Assembly: GCF_038502225.1 (NCBI RefSeq) | Contig: NW_027196413.1 | Location: forward strand, 1 to 64,000 | Length of the DNA: 64,000 nt | Reading direction: 5' to 3' | Source of the DNA: Cherax quadricarinatus | Lineage: Eukaryota; Arthropoda; Malacostraca; Decapoda; Parastacidae | In this document: positions 20,974 through 37,740 of the stretch, piece by piece | Position numbering within the stretch: the stretch's first letter is position 1 | Layout: every line of letters starts with the position of its first letter | Made by a program: the position numbers and the translations under genes | Notes under the pieces: generated by a model | The model's database searches: none | What the model was told of the DNA's origin: nothing | What the model saw: the letters and a program-made list of their open reading frames with translations, nothing else

Positions 20974-23271
20974 ACTTCAACCAACTTCTCTTTGACCACA
21001 GCATCAGAAAGGCACTCCTTCACTGTTGGGCAGAAAATTTCCTTCAGTGTTCTTAAGAGTTGTTGACCAACACTAGTCACAATATCTCCCTAAATTCTTG
21101 CTGTGGCTGTTCCACATACGATCGTACAATGTGATTCTTGCGTGTTATGGCACTCTGGAGCAACTCAAGCTGGATCTTCCTGTCATTAAGATTTACAGGT
21201 AATATTCCATGCAAGCAGATGGAACACTTATCCCTGTATGAGAGGCTAATTTTTTATAACTGTAATTACCGTTTAAGTAGCGGGACAACACCTAAAAATG
21301 CAGGAGGTGATCCCTACTAACTGCAACATGTCCAAAATGCTGGCACTTCAGTCACCTGACAAAATATTACAGGTCAGGCAGGATGCCCTCTGGTGCTGCT
21401 GACCATAGTCCATCCTGCAGCCACCCTCCCTCTTGCCTTAACTGCATGAAAGGTGCACTCGGCCTATTCTTGCCATTGCCAGATTTTCTTACAAAGAGAT
21501 CTTTTGTCTTAACGACGGCTTCTTATACCATAGCAGTTTACCATCGCTGCTTCAGACTCCCACGGGCCTCTTATTCCAGGGTCCCCAGACTTCCGTGGTG
21601 CCTGCTTCCACAAATTCCTCTGACTGTTACTCCAGTCAACTGTGTAACACTTGAGGTTCTGGGCTCTGAGGTTCCAGCCTCATCTTGTCTGTCACCTTCC
21701 CACTCCCATATTACATCTCTGTGCTCCCTCCACTCTAAATTGATGCCACATATCCCTTTTCGGCTTGCAAGTTGATGGAACACCTAGTAAATTGAAGTTT
21801 GGTGTGGTATTTAGACAGTCTTTCCACTCGTTAATTTGGTTTTCATAAGGGCCATCCCATTATTGACCCTTAATCTTAGACACCAATGTTCATAATGACT
21901 TCCACAGTAACTGTTATCACAGTCTCTTCTCATCTTCAAAAGGAATACGATACTACTTGGAGATATAACATCTTGGCCCAGGCTCATTCTTTAGGCCTCC
22001 AGGGCAATATACCACTTCTTAACTTTTCTGAAAGATTTCAGTGTTCGGGTTAATTTGATTTCCCCCTGACTTTATCTAAACTGAGGGAGTCTAACAAGGA
22101 TGTGTCCTTAGCATCACTCTCTGCTAGCTATAAAGGAGTACGTTTTTCCATCTAATGTGGTCATCAGTGTTGATGACGTTGCCATAGCTTGTGCAGGAGC
22201 TGACTGCCACTTGGTAGCAGCTTCACTCAGCATGCTGTCAAGCATTTCCAAATTGCCCCCATTATATGTTCATCTAGAATCTACCTTTTCTCTTCAACCC
22301 CCTGCATCTCTATCCCCCCATCCGTCCCTGAAAGGTTTCAAGTCTTCCCCACTGCCGTGCTCGATAGCTCAGATACCTACAGTTGCTTCTCGCCCCTTAT
22401 TTCTTAACCATTTCCGGTCTTTCTCATGCTGTTGCAGTTTACACTGATGGTTCTAAGTCCTCTGGCGGTTCGGGTTTGCAGCAATGTTGTGTGTGGTTAT
22501 TTATTAGACTATCATTTTTACAATTCTTATTGTGATTGTCCATATTGCATCTATGCCTACTTTGCAGGCTACCAAAAAATTTAATTCGCCTCATTCCCCA
22601 GTTCTTCGTACGCAACTTTGGTTGTGCCGCATCTCTAAGAGTAACAAAAACAGTTTTCCGCTGGGTTGCTGGACATGTTGTTCAGGGCAATGAGCAGGTA
22701 AGACCGCTGCGTCAGCTGTACTTTACCTTCGCGTTTCATGTAGTTGTTCCATTCTCGGAACTATTTTGCTGTACACTCTGGCCACCACTGCAACCGTTGG
22801 CAACAACGATGGTCTGGTTTGCTTTATAATTATATTCTATCCAGCCAAGTTTAGGTTTCTAGTCTTGTCATCGATGTTAGGGTTAGGAGACTACACTCTC
22901 CCGTCTTCGCATCGGGCACACCCGTCTTACTCTTGGGTATCTCATGGAGAGGCGCCCAGTTCCACTCTGAGAACTGTCAGGTTCCAGTTTTTGTCATTCT
23001 ATAGGACTGTCCTCTCAACGAGCACGCAGGATTTACCTCCAACGTCGTCACCGCTCAAACAGCCTTACTTTATCTTCCCTCCTTTCTGACGGCCCCACCT
23101 CTTTGACTTGACTGCAACAGATTTATTACACACTTTGACACTTTAGCACTCCTCACAGCCCTTTCTGTTATCCTCTCCACTCTCAGTAGTCTTTAAACAA
23201 GCAAGCACACCTTTCCCTCCAGTGTTGTATGACCCTTGTGGGTTTAATGTTTGGTTTTGATTATAATTTTG
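20974..23271 (+). mobile_element. LINE copy C, internally deleted and decayed
   Basis: This starts directly after the tail of copy A, within ORF1 (CTTTGACCACAGCATC matches about 9447 of copy B). The ORF1 zinc-knuckle zone is readable around 21330-21450. About 21770 the sequence jumps to the RT (CTAGTAAATTGAAGTTTGGT), so the end of ORF1, all of the endonuclease and the first part of RT are deleted. RNase H words (near 22440) and the C-terminal zone (22880-23090) follow. It ends with the family tail at about 23228-23271. No frame is intact. Confidence 0.85.
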
Positions 23272-26200
23272 TTTGCCGAGGTGTCTCAGTGGATACGAGG
23301 TTATCCTGGTTTATGCGTGAAGGGGGGGGGGGTACGTGTTCCGTGAAGCATCTGAATTTCCACTGCAGTGTCCTCTTGGTTGTGGAGGAGGATATGCAAT
23401 CCCTTTCGGCTTTCCTAAGAGCATTCCTCCACTTTTTTTTTTAAGTCTTTTGGAGTTTCATACTAATAATCCCTCTCCCAGACCCCTTCCTTTCCCAGCA
23501 GCATCCTGCAAGACCTTGGCACAACCATGGCCCCTTCTTCAACCTCTCAAAGAACCCGGTACCACTTTTGGAAAGCAACTCTTTGCCCACTTTTGATACA
23601 AAAGTTGTGGCTTCCCTCTCGACAGTGCATGTAGATTTTCAGATTGTCCACACTTCTGAATGGACTTCCTCCGGTCCCCCGTTCAAATGACCCTGACCTG
23701 TAGAGGATGAAACTAACCAGGTTGCCTCTCAATCTTCAGAAATGACCTGGAGTTTCTTATCTTACACTGTTTCGAGGTACCTCATGGACTATTCTTTACT
23801 CTCCAGCCGACGTCTCTCACAGACTATCAGCAAGGCATTCCTTCACCATGTTGGATAAAACATTTCATGTTCTGAAGAGTGGTGTACATAGTGTCACGGT
23901 ACAAAATGCTGAACAAGTTCAGTCTTCCCATTCTTAGCACCATTAACAATAAATAATACTGTCACGATTTGTAAACACATTTCCCTCAATTATTGTTGGC
24001 GAACTGTTCTGCCTACCGTCGTTCAGCGAAGCTTTCTGATGTGTGATGTAGACATGGAGCAACTTGAGCTATATTACAAGTATATTATGGAGCAACTCGA
24101 GCTATATTATAAGTATGGCTTCTCTGCCCGTGGGCGGAGACGCTGTGCTTGTAATACTGCTAAGTTAACTTTTGACTGCCATGAACTTTCACCTTGTTAT
24201 ATAGTGGAACAGAGCTTAAAAGTACAAGAATTGATCTCTACACCACAGCAATGTATAAAGTGGCGCTTTGGCCACCCAGCAAAATATTGCAGTCGATGGC
24301 CAACCAGCCAACCTCCCACTTGCGTTAACTTTAAGAGGCGCGTCCTGCTTATTCTCGCCATTGCCTGTTTTTAGAGGGTTTCTCTTACACCAAGGCAGTT
24401 TCCTATCTCCGACTTCAGGGAAGACTCCCACGGCTTTCTTATTCCAGAGTTGCTAGATGGCCTCAAACCTCGGTAGTACCTACTTTCACACAATCACCGC
24501 TATAGTTCCTACTTTCGCATTTGCCTCTAACCCTTTTAGTTCTAGGCTCTGAGGTTCCCACCTCAGAGCCTAGGTGACTAAATTGTCATCTCGTATTCTC
24601 ATTATTCCAAAGTCTGAATCCTCACCGAAATACAAGTCTCCTTTAGCCCCTGAATCACATCATTTCTACGTATTTCACTTCTGATTCTTAAGTCTAGTTC
24701 TTTACCTCGTAATGCATCGGTTACTGTTGTAGAAGTTATCACCCTTATGTACACTTACTCCCTCTCCTGTCCCTACTTAAGTTTCTTCCCACTAAGATAA
24801 CTCTAACCTCTCGTTATCTTCCCCCCCCCCCTTCACCTGCATCTCTGACACCATGCTTCCTGCGGTTTCTGTCATCTCAGACAACTGAAGCCACCATCTC
24901 CGCGTTTATTTGCGAGACAAAACTAGTGATGGACACAGATCCACCTCCCAACACCACACATTTATTCCTTGCTTTACCTTCTTCACAGCGCCTTTCTTCT
25001 CATTTCCAACACTTCACTCCTTACTAACTTCCCACTACCTCCACACGTAAACTTTACTGTCCTTTCTAGTCCGTAGACAACTCCTGCTTACTATTACTGT
25101 TATCCTTCTATTTGCAGATCATGACTTAGCGAAATATTAAATGATTCAGGGCCAAGCAGGGTCAGCTTTAGGTGTTCATCTCCCAGTTTTTCCCTGTATG
25201 TGCTGTTTACAAGAACCAAAATTACACTCGGCTGTTATCCTTCCATCTCGGGCTCTATTTTTGCTATCACCAGATCACTTTCCCGATGGGACTTTTAATA
25301 AAAGCGCATTTGTGCGCGCCAGTATACCACATTCTCAGGTCTTGGTTGGTACTTCGCTGCATTACACTCCAGCCATTATCTACTTGAACAGGTGATATAC
25401 ATTCTGAAATTTGTCCTCAACCATTATCTCTTCATGTTGTTTTTTTAGTTTCTTTCTTACCTCCACCATTCCTTTCATAGGGTGAGTCTCACTCTGACTT
25501 TCTTGACGATCAGTTAGAGGTTTTACTGACTTCTCTCTATTTGCCCTTCAACTTCACTCGACTTAACTTGGTCTGTGGTACCAGATTTGCATGACGGCGA
25601 TCATTTTCCTATTCTTACTTCTCATTCATATTCTCGACCTCCTCGTCCCTGAACGAACGGAATTGACCCTTTACTCGCGTCAAACCTTTTTTGGTGGGGG
25701 CCTCCTGCTTTGTCCTGATGAGCTATTACAAATAGTTACGACTTCTGGTTTAACCACAGCTTCAGATACAACCCCCAAATGTCGAGTAAACATTCTCAGA
25801 AATACATACCTTTGTGGACTCCAGCTTGTGCTTGTCCAGTGAAAGTGTTGTAAGTGGTGGTGTTATAATAGGACCACAGAGCGGCTTCTTGATTTTAAGC
25901 GGGGGAAGGCGGTTGTCTGACGAGCGATGAAGCAAAACGCACTTGTTGGCGAGATTGTTTTTAGCGTTACTTCTGTTCCCTCTTGAGTGCAGTTTGGAAA
26001 AGGGTGTTCTAACCCCACCCGTGGTATGGTTTGTGTTCTTAGTACCATTCCTTTTCTACTCGTTATAAATGACTTCATCTCTGTTCTCCCATCTAAAATT
26101 TGGTCGTCACTTTGTTGATTTTACTATAGCTTATTCAGGCTGCTACTAGGTGACAGTCATGTCACCTAGTAGCAGCCTCTCTCTCCAGAATGCTATTGAC

Positions 26201-27313
26201 CATGTTTCCTACAGGGCCACTACTAATGGATTCAGATATTCTGCTAAATAAAACATCAGATTATTTTTACTAAATGATCTCTTGCTTCTAATAACTCATA
26301 CCTGTATGGTTCCCGTATTCCTAAACGAGATACGGTCAGGTTTCTCGACCATCTATTTAATCGACTGATATCCTGGACACCTCACAAAACCTCCCTGAAA
26401 GCCACTTGCTATAGACAACTGAACTTACTTATGTGACCTAATCTTATCAAAACTGGATTATGGAGACCAGCTATATTCTGCAGCCTCTCCCGCAATTCTT
26501 TCTAAACTTGATCCCATTCACCATCAGGGATTGTATTTGTGTCTAGTGCCCTTCGTTCCTCCCGGTCGAGAGTATATATACAGAGGTAAATGTTCCGTCT
26601 TTGCATGATCGGTGTGATGCCCGTTTTTTCCGATATTTTGTCCTTCAAAATTCAGGATGATAACAAAAGTTAGTCGAAGTCCTTTATTTCGTCGCCGCCC
26701 CTGTTTGCTCCGACCCTTTTCTCTTGGTATTCAGTCTTTAGTGGCTTCTCTTTATATGTCAATCCGGCATCTAACTTTTATCTCTCCCCTTGGGAGGTTC
26801 CGACAGCTCGTGTCTGTTCCTCCCCACTGCAGTGCGCGACACCTCAAATTCCTACAGTTGCTTCTCGCTAGCTTTTTCTTAACCACTTCCGGTCTCATTC
26901 TCATGCCGTTGCAGTTTACACTGATAGTTCTAAATCGTTTGACGGTGTCGGGTGTGCAGCAGTTTTTCCGGACAGAGTTGTATGAGGGCATGTATTAGAC
27001 TCAGCGAGCATTTTCAAAAATGAGCTGTTTGTAATTCTCATCACTGTTATACGTATTGAATCTCTGACTACCTCAACATTCGTAGTTGTTTCAAACTTCT
27101 GTAGTGCTTCATAGACTATCCAAAATTTGGCTTTCTTCATCCTCAAGTTCTTTGTATACAACTTTGGTTGTACAGGTTTTCTAGTGAAAACAAACACATC
27201 CTTTTCTGTTGGGTCCCTAGACATGCTGATCTTGAGTGTAACGAGCAGGCGGACTCTGTTGCGCGGTCAACTGTTCATTACCTCATTTCGTATAAGGTAT
27301 TCTTATCGATGTC
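23272..27313 (+). mobile_element. LINE copy D, nearly full-length order but heavily decayed
   Basis: This begins directly after the tail of copy C with 5' UTR sequence (CCGAGGTGTCTCAGTGG matches about 8738 of copy B). It runs through ORF1 (single readable knuckle zone near 24250-24350), endonuclease (CCTGCAAGAACC-like words near 25205, DGDHFPI-like words near 25590), RT (about 26030-26500), and RNase H (VYTDSSKSFDG near 26920; NEQADSVARS near 27240). It stops in RNase H, where a 35-bp minisatellite takes over, so the 3' end is lost. There are deletions around 25400-25560 and in RT. Confidence 0.82.
26137..26178. repeat. Perfect 18-bp-arm palindrome inside LINE copy D
   Basis: AGGCTGCTACTAGGTGAC (26137-26154) is the exact reverse complement of 26161-26178, with a 6-nt loop AGTCAT. 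Copies B and C have only the right-hand part at this place (GCTGACTGTCACC-like), so the left arm was gained locally by inverted copying. Confidence 0.92.
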
Positions 27314-27978
27314 CAGTAGTCAATCACTGGCTAGTGGCACCTCCAGTCCAGTAGTGCATCATTGACTTGTTGCACCTCCAGTCCAGTAGTGCATTACTGA
27401 CTTGTTGCATCTCCAGTCCAGTAGTGCATCACTGACTTGTTGCACCTCCAGTCCAGTAGTGCATTACTGACTTGTTGCACCTCCAGTCCAGTAGTGCATT
27501 ACTGACTTGTTGCACCTCCAGTCCAGTAGTGCATCCCTGACTTGTTGCACCTCCAGTCCAGTAGTGCATCCCTGACTTGTTGCACCTCCAGTCCAGTAGT
27601 GCATTACTGACTTGTTGCATCTCCAGTCCAGTAGTGCATCACTGACTTGTTGCACCTCCAGTCCAGTAGTGCATTACTGACTTGTTGCACCTCCAGTTCA
27701 GTAGTGCATTACTGACTTGTTGCACCTCCAGTCCAGTAGTGCATCCCTGACTTGTTGCAACTCCAGTCCAGTAGTGCATCACTGACTTATTGCACCTCCA
27801 GTCCAGTAGTGCATCCCTGACTTGTTGCACCTCCAGTCCAGTAGTGCATCACTGACTTATTGCACCTCCAGTCCAGTAGTGCATCCCTGACTTGTTGCAC
27901 CTCCAGTCCAGTAGTGCATCACTGACTTGTTGCACCTCCAGTCCAGTAGTGCATCACTGACTTGTTGCACTTCCAGGT
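27314..27978. repeat. 35-bp minisatellite, about 19 copies
   Basis: The unit contains CAGTAGTGCATCACTGACTT followed by GTTGCACCTCCAGTC. Main variants are CATCACTG, CATTACTG and CATCCCTG. The first copy (27314-27348) is clearly diverged and looks like the edge of the array. A 35-bp period rotates through all three frames, so the short open frames in it have no meaning. Confidence 0.97.
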
Positions 27979-28511
27979 CAGACGTGAATCAGCATGTGAA
28001 GAAGTGTTTGGTGTCAAACAATAAGTTACTGGCCAGACGTTGATGAGCTACGGAAGAAGTCTCTCATGTCAATCCCTTTCTCAATTTTTTGTTCCAGTAT
28101 ACATCATCTTTTTTTCATCCCAATCCACACAAATTGCAATTTTTGAATTCTGTGGTCAGAGAATTATAAACATATATCTCACACACCAATAAAAACGTTC
28201 AGTTTGGTCACTTGATGGGAAAAATACAGTTAAAGACTCTTTAAAATTTTTTGAAGATTTTCTGCCAAAAGAAATGTAGGTCTACAAGATTATGTAATCA
28301 ACTTAAGAATTTAGTCCAGGATACACACAAAGACAAATGCTATTTTCTGTTGAAACTGTCTGGAGATTGTTTCATCTCCCAGAACTTTATCATTCCTATC
28401 TGTTATTCTTCAACCATACTTCAGCTCTCATATCAACGTAGAATATATTACCTAAGAACGGTTATCTTATTTTCCCTTGTTCCAGAACACAACGTTATCT
28501 ATGGTACACTA
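27979..28511. other. Unassigned spacer
   Basis: This is AT-rich, apparently unique sequence between two minisatellites. An open plus-strand frame starts at 28251, but it runs directly into the 15-bp array and has no recognisable domain. Confidence 0.5.
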
Positions 28512-29959
28512 CCACCCTCCTGGATGACACCCACCTGGATGACACCCACCTGGATGACACCCACCTGGATGACACCCACCTGGATGACACCCACCTGGAT
28601 GACACCCACCTGCATGACACCCTCCTGGATGACACCCACCTGGATGACACCCACCTGGATGACACCCACCTGGATGACACCCACCTGGATGACACCCACC
28701 TGGATGACACCCACCTGGATGACACCCACCTGGATGACACCCACCTGGATGACACCCACCTGGATGACACCCACCTGGATGACACCCACCTGGATGACAC
28801 CCACCTGGATGACACCCACCTGGATGACACCCACCTGGATGACACCCACCTGGATGACACCCACCTGGATGACACCCACCTGCATGACACCCACCTGGAT
28901 GACACCCACCTGGATGACACCCACCTGGATGACACCCACCTGGATGACACCCACCTGCATGACACCCATCTGGATGACACCCACCTGGATGACACCCACC
29001 TGGATGACACCCACCTGGATGACACCCACCTGCATGACACCCACCTGGATGACACCCACCTGGATGACACCCACCTGGATGACACCCACCTGGATGACAC
29101 CCACCTGCATGACACCCATCTGGATGACACCCACCTGGATGACACCCACCTGGATGACACCCACCTGCATGACACCCACCTGCATGATACCCACCTGCAT
29201 GACACCCACCTGGATGATACCCTCTCTCAATATCACCCACCGGGAGGTCACCCACCTGGATGATACCCTCTCTCAATATCACCCACCGGGAGGTCACCCA
29301 CCTGGATGATACCCTCTCTCAATATCACCCACCGGGAGGTCACCCACCTGGATGACACCCACCTGGATGATACCCTCTCTCAATATCACCCACCGGGAGG
29401 TCACCCACCTGGATGACACCCACCTGCATTATACCCTCTCTCAATATCACCCACCGGGAGGTCACCCACCTGGATGACACCCACCTGCATGACACCCACC
29501 TGGATGATATCCTCTCTCAATATCACCCACCGGGAGGTCACCCACCTGGATGACACCCACCTGGATGATACCCTCTCTCAATATCACCCACCGTGAGGTC
29601 ACCCACCTGGATGACACCCACCTGGATGACACCCTCTCAATACCACCCACCGGGGGCCGCCCACTTGAATGACACCCACCTGGATGACACCCACCTGGAT
29701 GACACCCTCTCAATACCACCCACCGGGGACCGCCCACTTGAATGACACCCACCTGGATGACACCCACCTGGATGACACCCTCTCAATACCACCCACCGGG
29801 GGCCGCCCACTTGAATGACACCCACCTGGATGACACCCACCTGGATGACATCCACCTGGAAGACACCCTCTCAATACCACCCACCGGGGGCCGCCCACTT
29901 GAATGACACCTACCTGGATGACACCCACCTGGATGACATCCACCTGCATGACACCCACA
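28512..29959. repeat. 15-bp minisatellite passing into 46-bp and longer compound units
   Basis: From 28512 to about 29211 the unit is CTGGATGACACCCAC, about 46 copies, with CTGCATGAC variants at intervals. From about 29207 it becomes a compound unit: CTGGATGATACCCTCTCTCA, then ATATCACCCACCGGGAGG, then TCACCCAC (46 bp), sometimes with extra 15-mers. From 29640 a third form with CACCGGGGGCCGCCCACTTG appears. Because 15 is a multiple of 3, both strands stay open in the first part (WMTPT repeats on plus). I do not regard this as coding. Confidence 0.95.
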
Positions 29960-30436
29960 TCAGCTCATGATTAAGATCCATGTATCTACTTACATGAATT
30001 TATAGTGTGTATATAATCAAAACCATAAATTTTAAAGAGGTGGACGGGCAAGCCAGCGGAAGGCCTCGGTCACATAACCAAAAGCTCCAACTGGTGGGTC
30101 ATCATATGACTAAGACCCGCGTCAGGAAACACTTGTTCTACTTCCTGACAAACCTTACCTAACCTAATAGTGTATATATAAAATACATCATAACCACATT
30201 CAAAGTGATCAGATGCATTTGTTACCATAAAAGATTTTGGATAAAAACATTCCATCAATAAAAGCTTTTATTGTAAACACAAAATAGTTTTGGACACTTA
30301 ATCTAGGCTATACAAGTATTTGCTTCTTGAGTGTATATATTACACAGCCTTAATGACACTCCAGTCCCACTTGTTGGACACTAATATCGTGCTAATATGA
30401 TACATTTTGTACAGAAGTAGTGAGAGAAGTCACACT
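29960..30436. other. Spacer with SINE-like fragment
   Basis: The only recognisable item is the dispersed repeat at 30081-30168 described separately. The remainder is AT-rich and unassigned. Confidence 0.5.
30081..30168 (+). repeat. Short dispersed repeat (SINE-like), copy 1
   Basis: AAAGCTCCAACTGGTGGGTC, then ATCATATGACTAAGACCCGC, then CTTCCTGACAAACCTTACC match, in reverse orientation, 45440-45540 of this window. Two copies in unrelated contexts on opposite strands indicate a dispersed repeat. I see no clear RNA polymerase III boxes. Confidence 0.7.
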
Positions 30437-32002
30437 TTGAGAGTGCAAAAACATAAGTAACACTGTAATAGCTAACTGGTCCATACTAGGCTCCTCCAGT
30501 GTACAATGTAAGGAACATTGTAGTAGACCAACTGGCTTATACTAGGCTCCTCCAGTGTGCAACATAAGGAACACTGTAGTAAACCAACTGGCTTATACTA
30601 GGCACCTCCAGTGTGCAACATAAGGAACACTGTAGTAGACCAACTGGCTTATACTAGGCACCTCCAGTGTGCAACATAAGGAACACTGTAGTAAACCAAC
30701 TGGCTTATACTAGGCACCTCCAGTGTGCAACATAAGGAACACTGTAGTAAACCAACTGGCTTATACTAGGCACCTCCAGTGTGCAACATAAGGAACACTG
30801 TAGTAAACCAACTGGCTTATACTAGGCACCTCCAGTGTACAACATAAGGAACACTGTAGTAAACCAACTGGCTTATACTAGGCACCTCCAGTGTGCAACA
30901 TAAGGAACACTGTAGTAAACCAACTGGCTTATACTAGGCACCTCCAGTGTACAACATAAGGAACACTGTAGTAAACCAACTGGCTTATACTAGGCACCTC
31001 CAGTGTACAACATAAGGAAAATATAGAAGACCAACTGGCTTATACTAGGCTCCTCCAGTGTGCAACATAAGGAACACTGTAGTAAACCAACTGGCTTATA
31101 CTAGGCACCTCCAGTGTATAACATAAGGAAAATATAGAAGACCAACTGGCTTATACTAGGCTCCTCCAGTGTGCAACATAAGGAACACTGTAGTAAACCA
31201 ACTGGCTTATACTAGGCACCTCCAGTGTACAACATAAGGAAAATATAGAAGACCAACTGGCTTATACTAGGCTCCTCCAGTGTACAATGTAAGGAACACT
31301 GTAGTAGACCAACTGGCTTATACTAGGCACCTCCAGTGTGCAACATAAGGAACACTGTAGTAGACCAACTGGCTTATACTAGGCTCCTCCAGTGTACAAT
31401 GTAAGGAAAATATAGTAGACCAACTGGCTTATACTAGGCTCCTCCAGTGTGTAACATAAGGAACACTGTAATAAACCAACTGGCTTATACTAGGCACCTC
31501 CAGTGTGCAACATAAGGAACACTGTAGTAGACCAACTGGCTTATACTAGGCTCCTCCAGTGTGCAACATAAGGAACACTGTAGTAGACCAACTGGCTTAT
31601 ACTAGGCTCCTCCAGTGTGCAACATAAGGAACACTGTAGTAAACCAACTGGCTTATACTAGGCACCTCCAGTGTGCAACATAAGGAACACTGTAGTAAAC
31701 CAACTGGCTTATACTAGGCTCCTCCAGTGTGCAACATAAGGAAAATATAGTAGACCAACTGGCTTATACTAGGCTCCTCCAGTGTGCAACATAAGGAACA
31801 CTGTAGTAAACCAACTGGCTTATACTAGGCACCTCCAGTGTGCAACATTAGGAACACTGTAATAAACCAACTGGCTTATACTAGGCTCCTCCAGTGTGCA
31901 ACATAAGGAACACTGTAGTAGACCAACTGGCTTATACTAGGCACCTCCAGTGTGCAACATAAGGAACACTGTAGTAAACCAACTGGCTTATACTAGGCAC
32001 CT
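30437..32002. repeat. 56-bp minisatellite, about 28 copies
   Basis: The unit contains CCTCCAGTGTGCAACATAAG, GAACACTGTAGTAAACCAAC and TGGCTTATACTAGGCA. Recurrent variants are GGCT/GGCA, TGTACAATGT, AGTAGACC, and a strongly different block GGAAAATATAGAAGACC. The last recurs three times at 112-bp spacing (near 31015, 31127 and 31239), a local two-unit higher-order repeat. Confidence 0.96.
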
Positions 32003-36027
<4,025 letters not shown>

Positions 36028-36387
36028 TACAGTGGAATCCCGGTCTTCGTATTTAATTCGTTCCAGAAGGTCGGCCGAAAACCGATTTATACGAAAACTG
36101 AAGTAATATTTCCCAAAAGAAATAATGTAAATCCAATTAATCCGTTCCACACACCCATAAATATTAATAAAAAATACATTTTATAGAGAATGACTGTAGT
36201 TTTACATACAGAAAATATTGAGAAATAAATGTAAATGAATAACGAAATGGATAAATGGACATTTATCCCTTTTACCTTTATTGAAGACTCTTGTTGGAGT
36301 ATGGAAGACGGCGACGAGGGCAGAGGGAGGACTGAGTATTGTTTGGAAGGGGAATCCCCTTCCATAAGGGCTTCAGGTATCAAGTCC

Positions 36388-37740
36388 CTATCTGGGGCTA
36401 CTTTCCTTCTTTTTTTTTTTACTGGCACTAGGACCAGCTTGAGAGTCACTGTACCCCTGTTGCACAAAAAAACTGTGCAGACAGACCTGTTTCTGGTGTC
36501 TCTTTAAGATTTGCCTAAAATGGGACGTGGCATTGTCATTGAACATGTTGCTGACATGGCTTGCAGCAGCTTTGTTAGGGTGATATTTCTCCACTAAACT
36601 TTGCACCTCACTCCACTTTGCACGAATATCTTTAATCACTGAAAAAGCCACATTCTCCCCTCTCTCTTCCTCCTCCTCTGAAGCAATTTCCCCAGCTAAG
36701 GTCTGTTGCTGTTTCAGATGATGGTCTTGAAGCTCTTCGGTGGTTAGCTCTTCCCTGTGGTCGTCCACCAACTCTTCCACATCCTGGCCACTCATCTCTA
36801 ACCCCAGGGACTTCCTCAAAGACACAATCAATTCCACAACAGGTGTAGGGTCGTCAGGGTCAGCCTCAAACTCTTCAAAATCCTTATGGAGGACACATTC
36901 TAAACACAATTTTCTCCAAGAAGAGTTAATCGTTCTGGAAGTCACTCTGTGCCAAGCCTTATCTGTAAGGCTTATGCAAATGAGGATATTGAAGCGATTC
37001 CTCCAGAACTCTCTTAGGGTCAATTCAGTGTCTGAGGTCACTTCAAAGCACTTTTGAAACATTGCTATGGTGTAGAGTGTTTTGAAGTCTGAAATGACCT
37101 GCTGGTCCATGGGCTGGATGAGAGGAGTGGTATTAGGGGGCAAGAACTTCACTGTGATGAAAGTAAACTCTGCCAACAATTGGTCTTCCAAGTCTGTAGG
37201 ATGAGCAGGAGCATTGTCCATTACCAGGAGGCACTTCAGGAACAATTTATTTTCCAGGAGGGTTTTCTTCACACTCTGGCCAAACACTTCAGTGACCCCC
37301 TCAATGAAAATTAGCCTCGTGACCCATGCCTTATTGTTAGCCTTCCACATCACACACAATTTACTCTTGATGGCGTTGTCTTTCTTGAACACTCTGGGAT
37401 TTTCAGAGTGATACCCAGTAAAGGCCTCATTTTGAAATCCCCACTAGCATTACCATAGAACAAAAGAGTTAGCCCATCCTTCATAGGCTTGTGTCCTGGC
37501 AGTGCCTTTCCCTCCTGCATGATGTAGGTCCTCTTTGGCATTTTCTTCCATAAGAGGCCTGTTTCATCACAACTGAAGATTTGCTGGGGAGGAATCCTTC
37601 AGCCTCTACACACTCCTTGAATTCATCAATGAATTCTTCTACGAGTTCTTTCTTGAATTCTATCGTGTGAAGCATGGGTGATGAATGTTGCAGCGAGGAG
37701 AAGGCTGGAGGCAGTGGAGATGTCATGTCTGAGGGCAATG
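36388..37740 (-). pseudogene. Tigger transposase, DDE part, frameshifted
   Basis: The DDE transposase would cut and paste the element. All three catalytic Asp motifs survive: SCDETG (near 37568), VMDNAPAHP (near 37210) and LIQPMDQQV (near 37105). They lie in more than one frame because of shifts near 37590 and 37395. The C-terminal tail has LEMSGQDVEEL, GEIASEEEEERGENV and a basic end. The N terminus is missing here. Its first residues, MGPKKVPSPSPLVKVR, are at 38323-38372, on the other side of the LINE fragment. The helix-turn-helix and CENP-B-like parts between them are deleted. Confidence 0.9.
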
